Source of the DNA: Lentzea pudingi
GTDB lineage: Bacteria; Actinomycetota; Actinomycetes; Mycobacteriales; Pseudonocardiaceae
Assembly: GCF_014646255.1 (NCBI RefSeq)
Contig: NZ_BMNC01000010.1
Coordinates: 1 to 64,000 of the forward strand
DNA length: 64,000 bases
Reading direction: 5' to 3'
Made by a program: the position numbers and the translations under genes. Every line of letters starts with the position of its first letter. The first letter of the stretch is position 1. This document shows, one piece after another, positions 25,946 through 33,991 of the stretch. Below the pieces are notes generated by a model. It searched no databases, had not been told where the DNA came from, and was given only the letters and a program-made list of their open reading frames with translations.

Positions 25946-26631
25946 GCCAGCACGGTGTGCAGGGACGAGGGCGACTCGACGTGCACGTTGTGGCCCGCGC
26001 CGGGGAACACGACCGGCTCGGGCACCAGCTCCTTCAGGTGGTCCTGAGGGCTCATCGGGTCGTTCTCCCCCGCCGCCAGCACGACGTGGGCCTGCGAGGC
26101 CATGATCAGCCCGGCCATGTCCGGCGCGCCCACGCCGAACGCCTTCATGTCCAGCGAAGGCGTCCACCTACCGTCCACTTCGGACACGCCGTGCTCCAGT
26201 CGCACGCCCGCCATCTTCGACGCCCGCTCGACGGCCTCCTCCTCCGTGTCGAAGACCTTCGACGGTTTACCCGCCAGTGCCGCCGCCTTCTCCAGTTCGG
26301 CCTCGGTCCACCGCACCTTGATCCCGACGCCGACGCACGTGGTCACCTCGACCCCGAACCACCCGCTCGCGAGCGCCAGCCCCACCACGCCGCCCAGCGA
26401 GTGCCCGACGACCGTGACCGGCTCCCGCGGGATCTCACTTGCCACGGTGGCCGCGAAGGCGCCGAACGAGTACCGGTCGAGCGGCGCGCTCCGTCCGTGA
26501 CCAGGCAGATCGGGCACGAGCCAGCTGCCGGGCCACTGGCCGACGACGTCCTGCCACACCTCGCCGGTAGCGCCCAGCCCGTGCAGCAGCACCAGCAACG
26601 GCCCGCTTCCACCACGTTCGACATGAAGCAC
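25930..26631 (-). CDS. Alpha/beta hydrolase
   Basis: About 233 aa from GTG 26629-26631, where the conserved part LHVERGGSGPLLVLLHGLGA begins. It has an oxyanion HGLGATGEVW, a nucleophile elbow GHSLGG, an acid in AAGENDPMSP and a His in GAGHNVHVESP. It is a soluble esterase/lipase-type enzyme of unknown substrate. It is convergent with the SDR (16-nt overlap) and divergent from the P450, with only 15 bases between the two starts. Confidence 0.85.
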   Translation of the reverse strand: MLHVERGGSGPLLVLLHGLGATGEVWQDVVGQWPGSWLVPDLPGHGRSAPLDRYSFGAFAATVASEIPREPVTVVGHSLGGVVGLALASGWFGVEVTTCVGVGIKVRWTEAELEKAAALAGKPSKVFDTEEEAVERASKMAGVRLEHGVSEVDGRWTPSLDMKAFGVGAPDMAGLIMASQAHVVLAAGENDPMSPQDHLKELVPEPVVFPGAGHNVHVESPSSLHTVLAQLAT

Positions 26632-26646
26632 GTCAGAATCCGTTCT

Positions 26647-27873
26647 ATGCCCAGGACCGATGCCGACCTCATCGTCGACCCGGACACGTATACCTCGGGA
26701 GTCCCGCACGACGCACTAACCCGGTTGCGTGAGAAGAACGTGGTGCGCATCGACGACTTCTGGGCGGTCTTCCGCCACGAGGACGTCCGCACGGTGCTCC
26801 GCACACCCGCGATCTTCTCCTCGCACCGCGGCGCCACCCAGATCCGCGACCCGCGACCGGACGACCTGGCCTACGTCCAGCGCATGATGCTCAACCAGGA
26901 CCCGCCCTCGCACACCCGGCTGCGCCGTATGCTGACCAGGGCGTTCACCCCACGAGCCGTGGCACTGCTGGAAGACCGCATCCGCGCGAACGCCCGCGAG
27001 ATCGTCCGGGAGATGTCCGGCGACTTCGCCCACGACGTCGCCGACCTGCCGTTGCTGACCCTGGCCGACGTCTTCGGCGTCCCGCGCCAGGACCGCGCGC
27101 TGCTCTACGACTGGAGCAACCGCGTGATCGGCTTCCAGGACCCCGAGTACGCCCTGTCGTCCAGCTCGACCGAGGGCATGACCGACATGGCACTGGAAGC
27201 GTTGGCCCTGCGCCCCGCCGACGGCCGCGACCCGCGCGCCCGCGACGGCATGCCGGATCTCTACGCCTACGCGCACGCGCTGGGCGAACACAAGCGCGCG
27301 CACCCGTCCGACGACGTCCTGAGCAACCTCATGCGGGAGGACATCTCGCTGGAGGAGTTCGAGAACCTCTTCTGGCTGTTCTCCGTGGCGGGCAACGAAA
27401 CCCTGCGCAACGGCATCCCGGGCGGCATGATCGCGCTGCTCTCGCACCCTCGCGAGTACGAACGGCTGCGCGCCGACCGCTCGCTCCTTCCCCTTGCGGT
27501 GGAGGAGATGTTGCGCTGGTGGACGCCGGTCATGCACTTCCGCCGCACGTGCGTGGCCGACACTTCGTTGTCGGGGCAGGAGATCAAGGCGGGGGAGAAG
27601 GTCGTCGTCTGGTTCTCGTCGGCGAACCGGGACGAGCGCGTGTTCACGTCGCCGGAGCGGTTCGACGTGGGGCGGCGGGAGGCTGATCACCTGAGCTTCG
27701 GGCACGGGCCGCACTTCTGCCTGGGGGCGCAGCTGGCGCGGACGCAGATGCGGGCGGTGTTCGAGGCGGTGCTGGATCTGCCCGGCGTGCTGGAGCTGGA
27801 CGGGGAGGTCAGCCGGTTGCGGTCGAACTTCCAGAACGGGGTGAAGCACCTGCCTGTCAGGCTCGTGCCGTGA
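26647..27873 (+). CDS. Cytochrome P450 monooxygenase
   Basis: 408-aa soluble bacterial class I P450. Haem-binding loop FGHGPHFCLGAQLA has the Cys at about residue 358. The K-helix is EEML-R, and the I-helix reads FSVAGNETLRNG, with Asn-Glu in place of the usual acidic-Thr pair order (AGNET). N-terminal MLNQDPPSHTRLRRMLTRAF is the C-helix region. It needs ferredoxin and a reductase encoded elsewhere. ATG at 26647 has no clear Shine-Dalgarno and may be leaderless. The last 350 bases shift to G-rich codons. The substrate is unknown; steroid or natural-product hydroxylation is common in this group. Confidence 0.93.
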   Translation: MPRTDADLIVDPDTYTSGVPHDALTRLREKNVVRIDDFWAVFRHEDVRTVLRTPAIFSSHRGATQIRDPRPDDLAYVQRMMLNQDPPSHTRLRRMLTRAFTPRAVALLEDRIRANAREIVREMSGDFAHDVADLPLLTLADVFGVPRQDRALLYDWSNRVIGFQDPEYALSSSSTEGMTDMALEALALRPADGRDPRARDGMPDLYAYAHALGEHKRAHPSDDVLSNLMREDISLEEFENLFWLFSVAGNETLRNGIPGGMIALLSHPREYERLRADRSLLPLAVEEMLRWWTPVMHFRRTCVADTSLSGQEIKAGEKVVVWFSSANRDERVFTSPERFDVGRREADHLSFGHGPHFCLGAQLARTQMRAVFEAVLDLPGVLELDGEVSRLRSNFQNGVKHLPVRLVP

Positions 27874-28361
27874 CCTGGGACTTGCCTGACCACGCGCGGT
27901 TGCGCGAACTGCTCGCGATCTTCGGGTTCGACCTCAGCCGTGCCCGACCGGTGGAGGGCGCGTCCGTCGCCTGCGGAGACGCGCTCGAACCGTTGGCCGG
28001 AGACTTCGCCGGCGGCCTGTTTTACCTGTGCGGCGACTTGGGCGCGGAACGTCCGGTGCTCTACGCGAGTTCGGAGGGCCAGGCCGGCCTCATCGCGGAC
28101 GATCCGCGCGAAGCCCTCCAGTTGGTGATCGGACTGCCGCATTGGCACGACTGCCTGACCTTCAACGACTTCGAACGGAAGTCCGCGCCGACCTCTCAGC
28201 AGGCGGAAGCGGCCGATCTCCTCGGGCTGAGGATCCCCGCTCAGGAAGTGCTGCTCGAACGCCTGCGCGCGGCCGTCCTCCGCTCCACGCCCGACTACGT
28301 CTTCACCGACGAGACGGGCGAGTACGAACCGCTGATCCCACAGCCTGAGCGCGCGCAGTAG
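27870..28361 (+). CDS. Hypothetical 163-aa protein coupled to the P450
   Basis: Not recognised. GTG start overlaps the P450 stop (GTGA), so translation is coupled. The protein is soluble and mixed alpha/beta, with WDLPDHARLRELLAIFGFDL at the start, LFYLCGDLGAERPVLYASSE and GLIADDPREALQLVIGLPHW in the middle, and a charged C terminus. The pattern resembles SMI1/KNR4 (SUKH)-like immunity-type proteins, but this is an impression only. Confidence 0.6.
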   Translation: MTWDLPDHARLRELLAIFGFDLSRARPVEGASVACGDALEPLAGDFAGGLFYLCGDLGAERPVLYASSEGQAGLIADDPREALQLVIGLPHWHDCLTFNDFERKSAPTSQQAEAADLLGLRIPAQEVLLERLRAAVLRSTPDYVFTDETGEYEPLIPQPERAQ

Positions 28362-28368
28362 GCAGCGC

Positions 28369-28413
28369 GTGGAGCGTCTGGCACGATTCAGACGACAGGC
28401 CCGGGCGCTCCAC
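28369..28413. repeat. Y-shaped hairpin upstream of eno
   Basis: Outer 8-bp arms GTGGAGCG / CGCTCCAC enclose an inner 5-bp hairpin GTCTG / CAGAC. It starts 7 bases after the stop of the preceding gene, so it is probably its terminator; no T tract follows. The rest of the 140-bp gap should contain the eno promoter. Confidence 0.5.
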
Positions 28414-28501
28414 TGTGATCTGACGGTGTCGAGCCCCAGCCGGTCACCTGGCCCAAGTAGGCTCGTCGCGAGACGAGACGCAGGAGAAACAGGGAGCGCA
28501 A

Positions 28502-29788
28502 GTGGCGGTCATCGAGCAGGTCGGAGCACGCGAGATCCTGGATTCTCGCGGCAACCCCACCGTCGAGGTCGAGGTGGCGCTGGACGACGGCACGCTGGAG
28601 CGTGCGGCCGTTCCGTCGGGCGCGTCGACCGGTGAGCACGAGGCGGTGGAGCTGCGGGACGGCGACGCCAAGCGGTACCTGGGCAAGGGCGTCGAGCGTG
28701 CGGTCACCGCGGTGCTCGACGAGATCGGGCCCGAGCTGGTCGGCATCGAGGCCGTCGAGCAGCGCATCGTCGACCAGAAGCTCGTCGACCTGGACGGCAC
28801 GCCGGACAAGGGGCGTCTCGGCGCCAACGCGATCCTCGGCGTGAGCCTCGCGGTCGCGAAGGCGGCGGCGACCTCGAGCGGCCTGGAGCTGTTCCGCTAC
28901 ATCGGCGGACCGAACGCGCACGTGCTGCCGGTGCCGATGCTGAACATCCTCAACGGTGGCTCGCACGCCGACACCGAGGTGGACATCCAGGAGTTCATGA
29001 TCGCGCCGATCGGCGCGGAGACGTTCCGCGAGGGCCTGCGCTGGGGCACCGAGGTCTACCACGCGCTGAAGTCCGTGCTGAAGAGCAAGGGCCTCGCGAC
29101 GGGTCTCGGTGACGAGGGTGGTTTCGCGCCGTCCCTCGGCAGCAACCGCGACGCGCTCGACCTCATCCTCGAGGCCATCGAGAAGGCCGGCTACCGGGCG
29201 GGCCGCGACATCGCACTCGCGCTCGACGTGGCCGCCACGGAGTTCTTCTCCGACGGCGCCTACACGTTCGAGAAGAACAAGCGCTCCGCCGAGCAGATGA
29301 TCGGCTACTACACCGAGCTCGTGCGCGACTACCCGATGGTCTCCATCGAGGACCCGCTGTCCGAGGACGACTGGGACGGCTGGGTCCAGATGACCGCCGA
29401 GCTGGGCGAGAAGGTCCAGATCGTCGGCGACGACCTGTTCGTCACGAACCCGGAGCGCCTGGAGGAGGGCATCTCCCGCCGCGCCGCCAACGCGCTGCTG
29501 GTGAAGGTCAACCAGATCGGCACGCTCTCCGAGACGCTCGACGCGGTCTCGCTGGCCACGTCGTACGGCTACAAGTCCATGATGTCTCACCGGAGTGGCG
29601 AGACCGAGGACACGACCATCGCCGACCTCGCCGTCGCGACCGGCGCCGGGCAGATCAAGACCGGTGCCCCGGCCCGCGGTGAGCGCACCGCGAAGTACAA
29701 CCAGCTCCTGCGCATCGAGGAAAGCCTCGGCGACGCGGCGCGCTACGCGGGCGAGCTCGCGTTCCCGCGCTACACGCCGGAGAACTGA
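28502..29788 (+). CDS. eno: Enolase
   Basis: Converts 2-phosphoglycerate to phosphoenolpyruvate in glycolysis. 428 aa, full family length. Motifs seen are AREILDSRGNPTVEVEV at the N terminus, SGASTGEHEAVELRDGD, NGGSHADTEVDIQEFMIAP, the metal-binding Asp/Glu in SIEDPLSEDDWDGW, the catalytic Lys in LLVKVNQIGTLSET, and MMSHRSGETEDT. GTG start at 28502 with AGGGAG upstream. It heads the conserved eno-ftsB-DUF501 cluster. Confidence 0.98.
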   Translation: MAVIEQVGAREILDSRGNPTVEVEVALDDGTLERAAVPSGASTGEHEAVELRDGDAKRYLGKGVERAVTAVLDEIGPELVGIEAVEQRIVDQKLVDLDGTPDKGRLGANAILGVSLAVAKAAATSSGLELFRYIGGPNAHVLPVPMLNILNGGSHADTEVDIQEFMIAPIGAETFREGLRWGTEVYHALKSVLKSKGLATGLGDEGGFAPSLGSNRDALDLILEAIEKAGYRAGRDIALALDVAATEFFSDGAYTFEKNKRSAEQMIGYYTELVRDYPMVSIEDPLSEDDWDGWVQMTAELGEKVQIVGDDLFVTNPERLEEGISRRAANALLVKVNQIGTLSETLDAVSLATSYGYKSMMSHRSGETEDTTIADLAVATGAGQIKTGAPARGERTAKYNQLLRIEESLGDAARYAGELAFPRYTPEN

Positions 29789-29801
29789 GAGGCTGTAGGA
29801 C

Positions 29802-30296
29802 ATGGCCGAGCGCGCGCGTCGTCCCCGCCGCCCCCGTGAAGAGCGGGAGGCGCGGCCCGCACGCGCGCGGAAGCCTCCCCGTCCGAAGGCGCCGTCACGG
29901 CGCAGCGAGGGCACGGGTGGCGCGTTCGGCATGACCGGTACGCGGCGGGCCGCGATGTTCGCGATGGTGCTGTGCGCACTGGCGTTGAGCATCGCGGTCC
30001 CGTTGCGGACCTACCTCTCGCAGCGCGACGAGCTGCGGGACGTGGGCGCCGAGCAGCAGAAGCTGCGCGAGACGGTCGCCGCGCTGGAGAAGCGCAAGTC
30101 CGAGCTGCAAGACCCGGCGTACGTCGAGATCGAGGCGCGCAAGCGGCTGCACTGGGTGCGGCCCGGCGAGACGCCCTACATCGTGCAACTGCCGGGTGAC
30201 GAGAGTCGCAACACGGAAACGGAGAGGCCGTCGGGCAAGCAGGCGGCACAAGGATCTTGGTACGAGGAACTTTGGGAATCGGTGACGCACAAGTAA
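29802..30296 (+). CDS. FtsB/DivIC-type septum formation initiator
   Basis: 164 aa. A basic, disordered N terminus (RRPRRPREEREARPARARK) leads to one membrane helix (RAAMFAMVLCALALSIAVPL) and an extracellular coiled coil (DELRDVGAEQQKLRETVAAL). The conserved RKRLHWVRPGETPYIVQLPG segment follows. It acts in the FtsQLB divisome complex that activates septal peptidoglycan synthesis. It lies 13 nt after eno, the standard actinobacterial place. Confidence 0.92.
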   Translation: MAERARRPRRPREEREARPARARKPPRPKAPSRRSEGTGGAFGMTGTRRAAMFAMVLCALALSIAVPLRTYLSQRDELRDVGAEQQKLRETVAALEKRKSELQDPAYVEIEARKRLHWVRPGETPYIVQLPGDESRNTETERPSGKQAAQGSWYEELWESVTHK

Positions 30297-30775
30297 GTGC
30301 TGCTGACCTGGAAACGGTCGCTCAGCAGCTCGGCCGCACGCCGCGCGGGACACGTGCGATCGCCTCGCGCTGCCCCAGCGGGCACCCGAACGTCGTGCAG
30401 ACGGCGCCGCGGCTGCCCGACGGGACGCCGTTCCCGACGCTGTACTACCTCACCTGCCCGAAGCTGAACTCCCTGGTCAGCACGCTCGAAGGCGGCGGGC
30501 TGATGAAGGAGCAGCAGGAGCGCCTGGCCACGGACGCGGACCTCGCGGCCGCCTACCAGCGCGCGCACGAGGCGTACCTCGCCGAGCGCGACGCCATCGA
30601 GTCGCTCGGCACCCAGGTCACCGCGGGCGGCATGCCGGTCAGGGTCAAGTGCCTGCACGTGCACGTCGCCCATGCCCTCGCGAAGGGCGCCGGGGTCAAT
30701 CCCATGGGGGACGAGGCGCTGGCACTCTTGAGCGAGCAGGGGCTGTGGCCGGCCGGTGAGTGCGCCGCGAGTTAA
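30257..30775 (+). CDS. DUF501 family protein
   Basis: A small conserved actinobacterial protein of unknown function. ADLETVAQQLGRTPRGTRAI, then ASRCPSGHPNVVQTAPRLPD and GTPFPTLYYLTCPKLNSLVS are the family signature, with CLHVHVAHALAKG and NPMGDEAL towards the end. The start is uncertain: TTG at 30257 or TTG at 30272, both overlapping the ftsB-like gene. It normally lies directly before ppx; here they are separated by 3.2 kb. Confidence 0.88.
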   Translation: MVRGTLGIGDAQVSAADLETVAQQLGRTPRGTRAIASRCPSGHPNVVQTAPRLPDGTPFPTLYYLTCPKLNSLVSTLEGGGLMKEQQERLATDADLAAAYQRAHEAYLAERDAIESLGTQVTAGGMPVRVKCLHVHVAHALAKGAGVNPMGDEALALLSEQGLWPAGECAAS

Positions 30776-30920
30776 CAGTCAACGGAACCGAACACACGCT
30801 TCACTCCGTCTTGGGTACACCTAGGCTTCGTAGTGGGGCAGGGTGGAACAGGTCACGACGGGGGCTTTCGCCGTAACTGCAGGACGGCGAGCCGCGATGA
30901 CGCACGAGAGGTGAGTATTC

Positions 30921-32195
30921 GTGGCAATGGCCAAACTGCGTGGACAGTCGGCGTTGAGCCCTAGGCAAAAGGGCTTCGCCGTCGCCGCGCTGGCTGCGAT
31001 GCTCGCCCCCGCGATGATCGTCGGGACCAAGCTCGTCGACTGGGTCAACCTCGCCAAGCACGATGACATCGCTGTCTCGTTAGGTCGCGCCGACGTCTAC
31101 GGCGCCCTGCACCGCGACCCGTCCGAACTGGGCGCGTCCGGCCGGCTGCCGCTGTCCGAGGAGCTGAGCGCCGCGCTGCTCGCCGACCTCGAGGACGGCG
31201 ATCTCGACGACGGCGACCTCGACGACGGCCTGCTCGACGACGACACCACCTCCGGCGTCCACGACATCCCGGGCGTGATGGTCGAGGCCTACCTCCGCGC
31301 CGAGGACAAGATGGCCGAGCTCGTCCCCGGCTGCAACCTCGACTGGGCGTTGCTCGCGGGCATCGGCAAGGTCGAGTCGAACCACGCCAACAGCGGCCGC
31401 GTGAACGCCGCCGGCGACGCCAACCCCAAGATCCTCGGCCCGGTCCTCAACGGCGCCCCCGGCATGGCCGCGATCCGCGACAGCGACGGCGGTCGCCTCG
31501 ACGGCGACTCGACCTGGGACCGCGCGGTCGGCCCGATGCAGTTCATCCCCACGACGTGGGCGAGCTTCGGCGGCGACCTGAACGACGACGGCATCGTCAA
31601 CCCGAACAACATCTACGACGCCGCCCTGGGCTCCGGTCGCTACCTGTGCTCCGGCGGCGGCGACATGACCAAGCAGGAAGACCGCGCGAAGGCCGTCTTC
31701 CGCTACAACAACTCGCAGGCGTACGTCCAGAAGGTCCTCAAGTGGGCCAAGGACTACAGCGACAACGTCGACACCCTGCCGCTGCTGCCGGACACCGGCA
31801 ACAACCAGCAGAACCCGGTCCCGGGCAACCCGAACACCGGCACCCCGCCGAACAACGGGAACCCCGGCACCCCGACGACCGACCCGACGACGACCACCAC
31901 CACGACGACCACCACGACCACGACCCCGAACTGCCCCACCACGACGACGTCGACCACCACCCCCACGTCGACCACGACGCCCGACCCGTGCACGACGACG
32001 ACCACGACGACGCCGACCACCACGACGACAACCACGACCACCACCACAACGACGACGACTACGACTACGACGACGACGCCCCAGCAGCAGTCGTCGACGA
32101 GCAACCCGCAGTCGTCCACGAGCAACGGTGGCAGCAGTGGCAACAGCTCCGTGGCGACGACGTCGCAGAGCTTGCTCACGAGTACGCCCAGCTAG
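30921..32195 (+). CDS. Lytic murein transglycosylase with Thr-rich C-terminal tail
   Basis: 424 aa. A signal anchor (KGFAVAALAAMLAPAMIVGT) is followed by an acidic tandem segment DLEDGDLDDGDLDDG. The SLT domain has the catalytic Glu in GIGKVESNHAN, DSTWDRAVGPMQFIPTTW, and SGRYLCSGGGDM. The final 120 residues are almost only Thr with Pro, Ser and Asn. This tail could be a wall-spanning or O-mannosylated linker. No sortase motif ends it. GTG start at 30921 after GAGAGGTGAG. It is paralogous to 18051-18869 and inserted between DUF501 and ppx. Confidence 0.9.
   Translation: MAMAKLRGQSALSPRQKGFAVAALAAMLAPAMIVGTKLVDWVNLAKHDDIAVSLGRADVYGALHRDPSELGASGRLPLSEELSAALLADLEDGDLDDGDLDDGLLDDDTTSGVHDIPGVMVEAYLRAEDKMAELVPGCNLDWALLAGIGKVESNHANSGRVNAAGDANPKILGPVLNGAPGMAAIRDSDGGRLDGDSTWDRAVGPMQFIPTTWASFGGDLNDDGIVNPNNIYDAALGSGRYLCSGGGDMTKQEDRAKAVFRYNNSQAYVQKVLKWAKDYSDNVDTLPLLPDTGNNQQNPVPGNPNTGTPPNNGNPGTPTTDPTTTTTTTTTTTTTPNCPTTTTSTTTPTSTTTPDPCTTTTTTTPTTTTTTTTTTTTTTTTTTTTTPQQQSSTSNPQSSTSNGGSSGNSSVATTSQSLLTSTPS
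31888..32088 (+). repeat. Low-complexity ACC/ACG codon tract
   Basis: About 200 bases made nearly entirely of ACC, ACG and ACA codons interrupted twice by short Pro/Cys segments (PNCP, PDPC). It encodes the poly-Thr tail of the transglycosylase. Such tracts are prone to slippage and length variation. Confidence 0.85.
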
Positions 32196-32206
32196 CACGG
32201 CGTGTC

Positions 32207-32227
32207 GGGTTGGAACGATTCCAACCC
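32207..32227. promoter_or_regulatory. Perfect inverted repeat between transglycosylase and XRE gene
   Basis: GGGTTGGAA-CGA-TTCCAACCC, 9-bp arms with 3-nt spacer, 11 bases after the transglycosylase stop and 70 bases before the XRE start. It may be the terminator of the first gene or an operator for the regulator. Confidence 0.5.
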
Positions 32228-32297
32228 GCACTTCCTTCAGGGCGATTCGGGTCGAAACGTTGGGGTGAAGGGGAGTTCGTCTCCTAGCTTCGTCTGC

Positions 32298-33170
32298 ATG
32301 CCGAAGCGCAACTCGAGCGTGGTGGGCCGGGAGTTCGGAAATGGCGTCCGCGACGCCATCGAGCAGAGCGGCATGACCCAGCGCGGAATCGCCGAACTGC
32401 TGGACTGGCAGGAGGCCAAGGTCTCCGACGCGGTCAACGGGAAGGGCGGCGTCAGCGAGCTCGACCTCGTCCGCCTGCTCTCGTACTGCCGCGTCCCCCA
32501 CCAGGAAGTCGAGCGCATGGTCGCGCTCTACCGCGAGTCACGGGAGAAGGGGTGGCTGCAGTTCATCGACGACGGCAATCCTCGTCCCCTGCAGTCGCTC
32601 ATCGATCAGGAACGCCTAGCCAGCAAGATCACGACGTGGTCGCCGACGTACGTGTCAGGGCTCTTTCAGATCGCTGCGTACATCCGCGCGCTGCTGGAGA
32701 GCTCGGCGGTCATCAAGCCGCCGGCCTTCGACGATCTGATCCGGTTGAAGATCGATCGTCAGGTGATCTTCAACCGCAGCCGGGAGTTCCTCTTCTACAT
32801 CCACGAAAACGCACTCCGATTGCAGGTCGGCGGCCCGGACGTGATGCAGGCGCAGCTGCTTCACCTCCTGGCGATGATGGTGCGTCCGTACATCACGGTC
32901 AGAGTCGTGCCAGCGGCGATTGGCGCTCACGCCGGAGCCTCCGGTCCGTTCATCAAGCTGGAGTACGCCAAGTACGAATCGGCCGTCTGGATCGAAGCCC
33001 TGCGGACCGGCTTGTTCCTCGATGACAAGAAGAGCGTGGAGGACTACGACAACGTGCTGAAGTGGCTCGACAAGCATGCGCTGGATCCTGAAGAGTCGAG
33101 GAAACTGATCAGCAGCCTTGAAGCTCAAGGAGGCGTTTCACTTGTCGATCTGGCGCAAGAGCAGCTATAG
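32298..33170 (+). CDS. WhiJ-like XRE regulator (HTH + DUF5753)
   Basis: 290 aa from ATG 32298. N-terminal HTH (residues 9-60): FGNGVRDAIEQSGMTQRGIA then ELLDWQEAKVSDAVNGKGG. The rest is the DUF5753 ligand-binding-like domain typical of actinobacteria: ITTWSPTYVSGLFQIAAYIR, EFLFYIHENALRLQVGG, LLHLLAMMVRPYITVRVVP and SGPFIKLEYAKYESAVW. Such regulators pair with small DUF397 proteins and influence development and secondary metabolism in Streptomyces. The DUF397 gene overlaps its 3' end. Confidence 0.92.
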   Translation: MPKRNSSVVGREFGNGVRDAIEQSGMTQRGIAELLDWQEAKVSDAVNGKGGVSELDLVRLLSYCRVPHQEVERMVALYRESREKGWLQFIDDGNPRPLQSLIDQERLASKITTWSPTYVSGLFQIAAYIRALLESSAVIKPPAFDDLIRLKIDRQVIFNRSREFLFYIHENALRLQVGGPDVMQAQLLHLLAMMVRPYITVRVVPAAIGAHAGASGPFIKLEYAKYESAVWIEALRTGLFLDDKKSVEDYDNVLKWLDKHALDPEESRKLISSLEAQGGVSLVDLAQEQL

Positions 33171-33300
33171 CGCGGACGTGAGTGACTGCGTGGAGGTCGG
33201 GCACGGCGTCGGCGTCCGCGACAGCAAGGCCCCCGCCACCCACCTCCCCGTGTCCCGCGAAGCGTGGTCGGCGTTCCTCCACCTCGTGAAGCGTCCGTGA
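33142..33300 (+). CDS. DUF397 small partner protein
   Basis: 52 aa from TTG 33142, chosen because AAGGAGG stands 8 nt upstream; it overlaps the XRE gene by 29 nt. SIWRKSSYSADVSDCVEVGH then VGVRDSKAP and SREAWSAFLHLVK is the DUF397 pattern (WxKSSxS...CVEV...VRDSK). These proteins are thought to antagonise or modulate the cognate XRE/DUF5753 regulator. Confidence 0.9.
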   Translation: MSIWRKSSYSADVSDCVEVGHGVGVRDSKAPATHLPVSREAWSAFLHLVKRP

Positions 33301-33425
33301 GGTTCTCCGAAGAGTCCGAACGCACCCTGCGGCAGGCAGGCAGGCTGGTACCCCGGCAGGACGGTCGACACCGAGGCTCCTGAAAACGGGAGGCACGCGG
33401 CCGTCGTTCTTGGCAGGGTGCGGGT

Positions 33426-33983
33426 GTGCGTCTCGACTACCCGCTGATCACCGGCCGCCTGCTCCTCCGCCCCTTCGAACCGACCGACCTCGACGACTTC
33501 CACGCCTACCGCTCACGCCCGGAGGTCTTCCGCTACCTCTACGACGAACCGGTGAGCCGTGAGGAGTGCGCGGACCTGCTGGCCAAGCTCGTCGCGGACA
33601 ATGAGCTCACCGGCGAGGGCCAGCGCCTCACGCTGGCGATCCACCTGCCCGAAGCCGGCCGGGTCATCGGCAGTGCCATGCTGAAGTGGCGCAGCGAGTC
33701 GAACCGGCAGGGCGAGATCGGGTACAGCCTCGACCCCGAGTTCCAGGGCCGCGGCTACGCGAGCGAGGCCGCGCGCAAGATGCTGGAGCTCGGCTTCGAC
33801 GGGCTCGGCCTGCACCGGGTCGTCGCCGAGTGCGATCCGCGCAACGAGCCGTCGTGGCGGCTGATGGAACGCCTCGGCATGCGCCGGGAGGCCCACTTCC
33901 GCGAGTTGGAGGTCTTCAAGGGCGAGTGGGGCGATCTCTTCGTCTACGCCATGCTTGCCGAGGAGTATCGGGCCACCAGGTAG
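33426..33983 (+). CDS. GNAT acetyltransferase, RimJ/RimL type
   Basis: 185 aa from GTG 33426. ITGRLLLRPFEPTDLDDFHA at the start, then GEIGYSLDPEFQGRGYASEA with the acetyl-CoA-binding QGRGYA motif, and HRVVAECDPRNEPSWRLMER with LGMRREAHF. Family members N-acetylate protein termini or detoxify amines; the substrate is unknown. It ends 8 nt before ppx, and may be cotranscribed with it. Confidence 0.9.
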   Translation: MRLDYPLITGRLLLRPFEPTDLDDFHAYRSRPEVFRYLYDEPVSREECADLLAKLVADNELTGEGQRLTLAIHLPEAGRVIGSAMLKWRSESNRQGEIGYSLDPEFQGRGYASEAARKMLELGFDGLGLHRVVAECDPRNEPSWRLMERLGMRREAHFRELEVFKGEWGDLFVYAMLAEEYRATR

Positions 33984-33991
33984 GAGTGCAC

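Noticed and set aside
25957..26646. Upstream extension of the P450 frame
   Set aside because: The extension is antisense to the alpha/beta hydrolase and is low-complexity; the P450 family N terminus begins near 26647.
30776..30920. c-di-AMP (ydaO) riboswitch upstream of the transglycosylase
   Set aside because: Such riboswitches control wall hydrolases in actinobacteria, but the conserved GGGGAAACC-like and pseudoknot segments were not found here or upstream of 18869.
31880..32100. ACC/ACG repeats considered as CRISPR or satellite repeat
   Set aside because: There are no spacers; the tract is in frame and encodes the Thr-rich tail of the transglycosylase.
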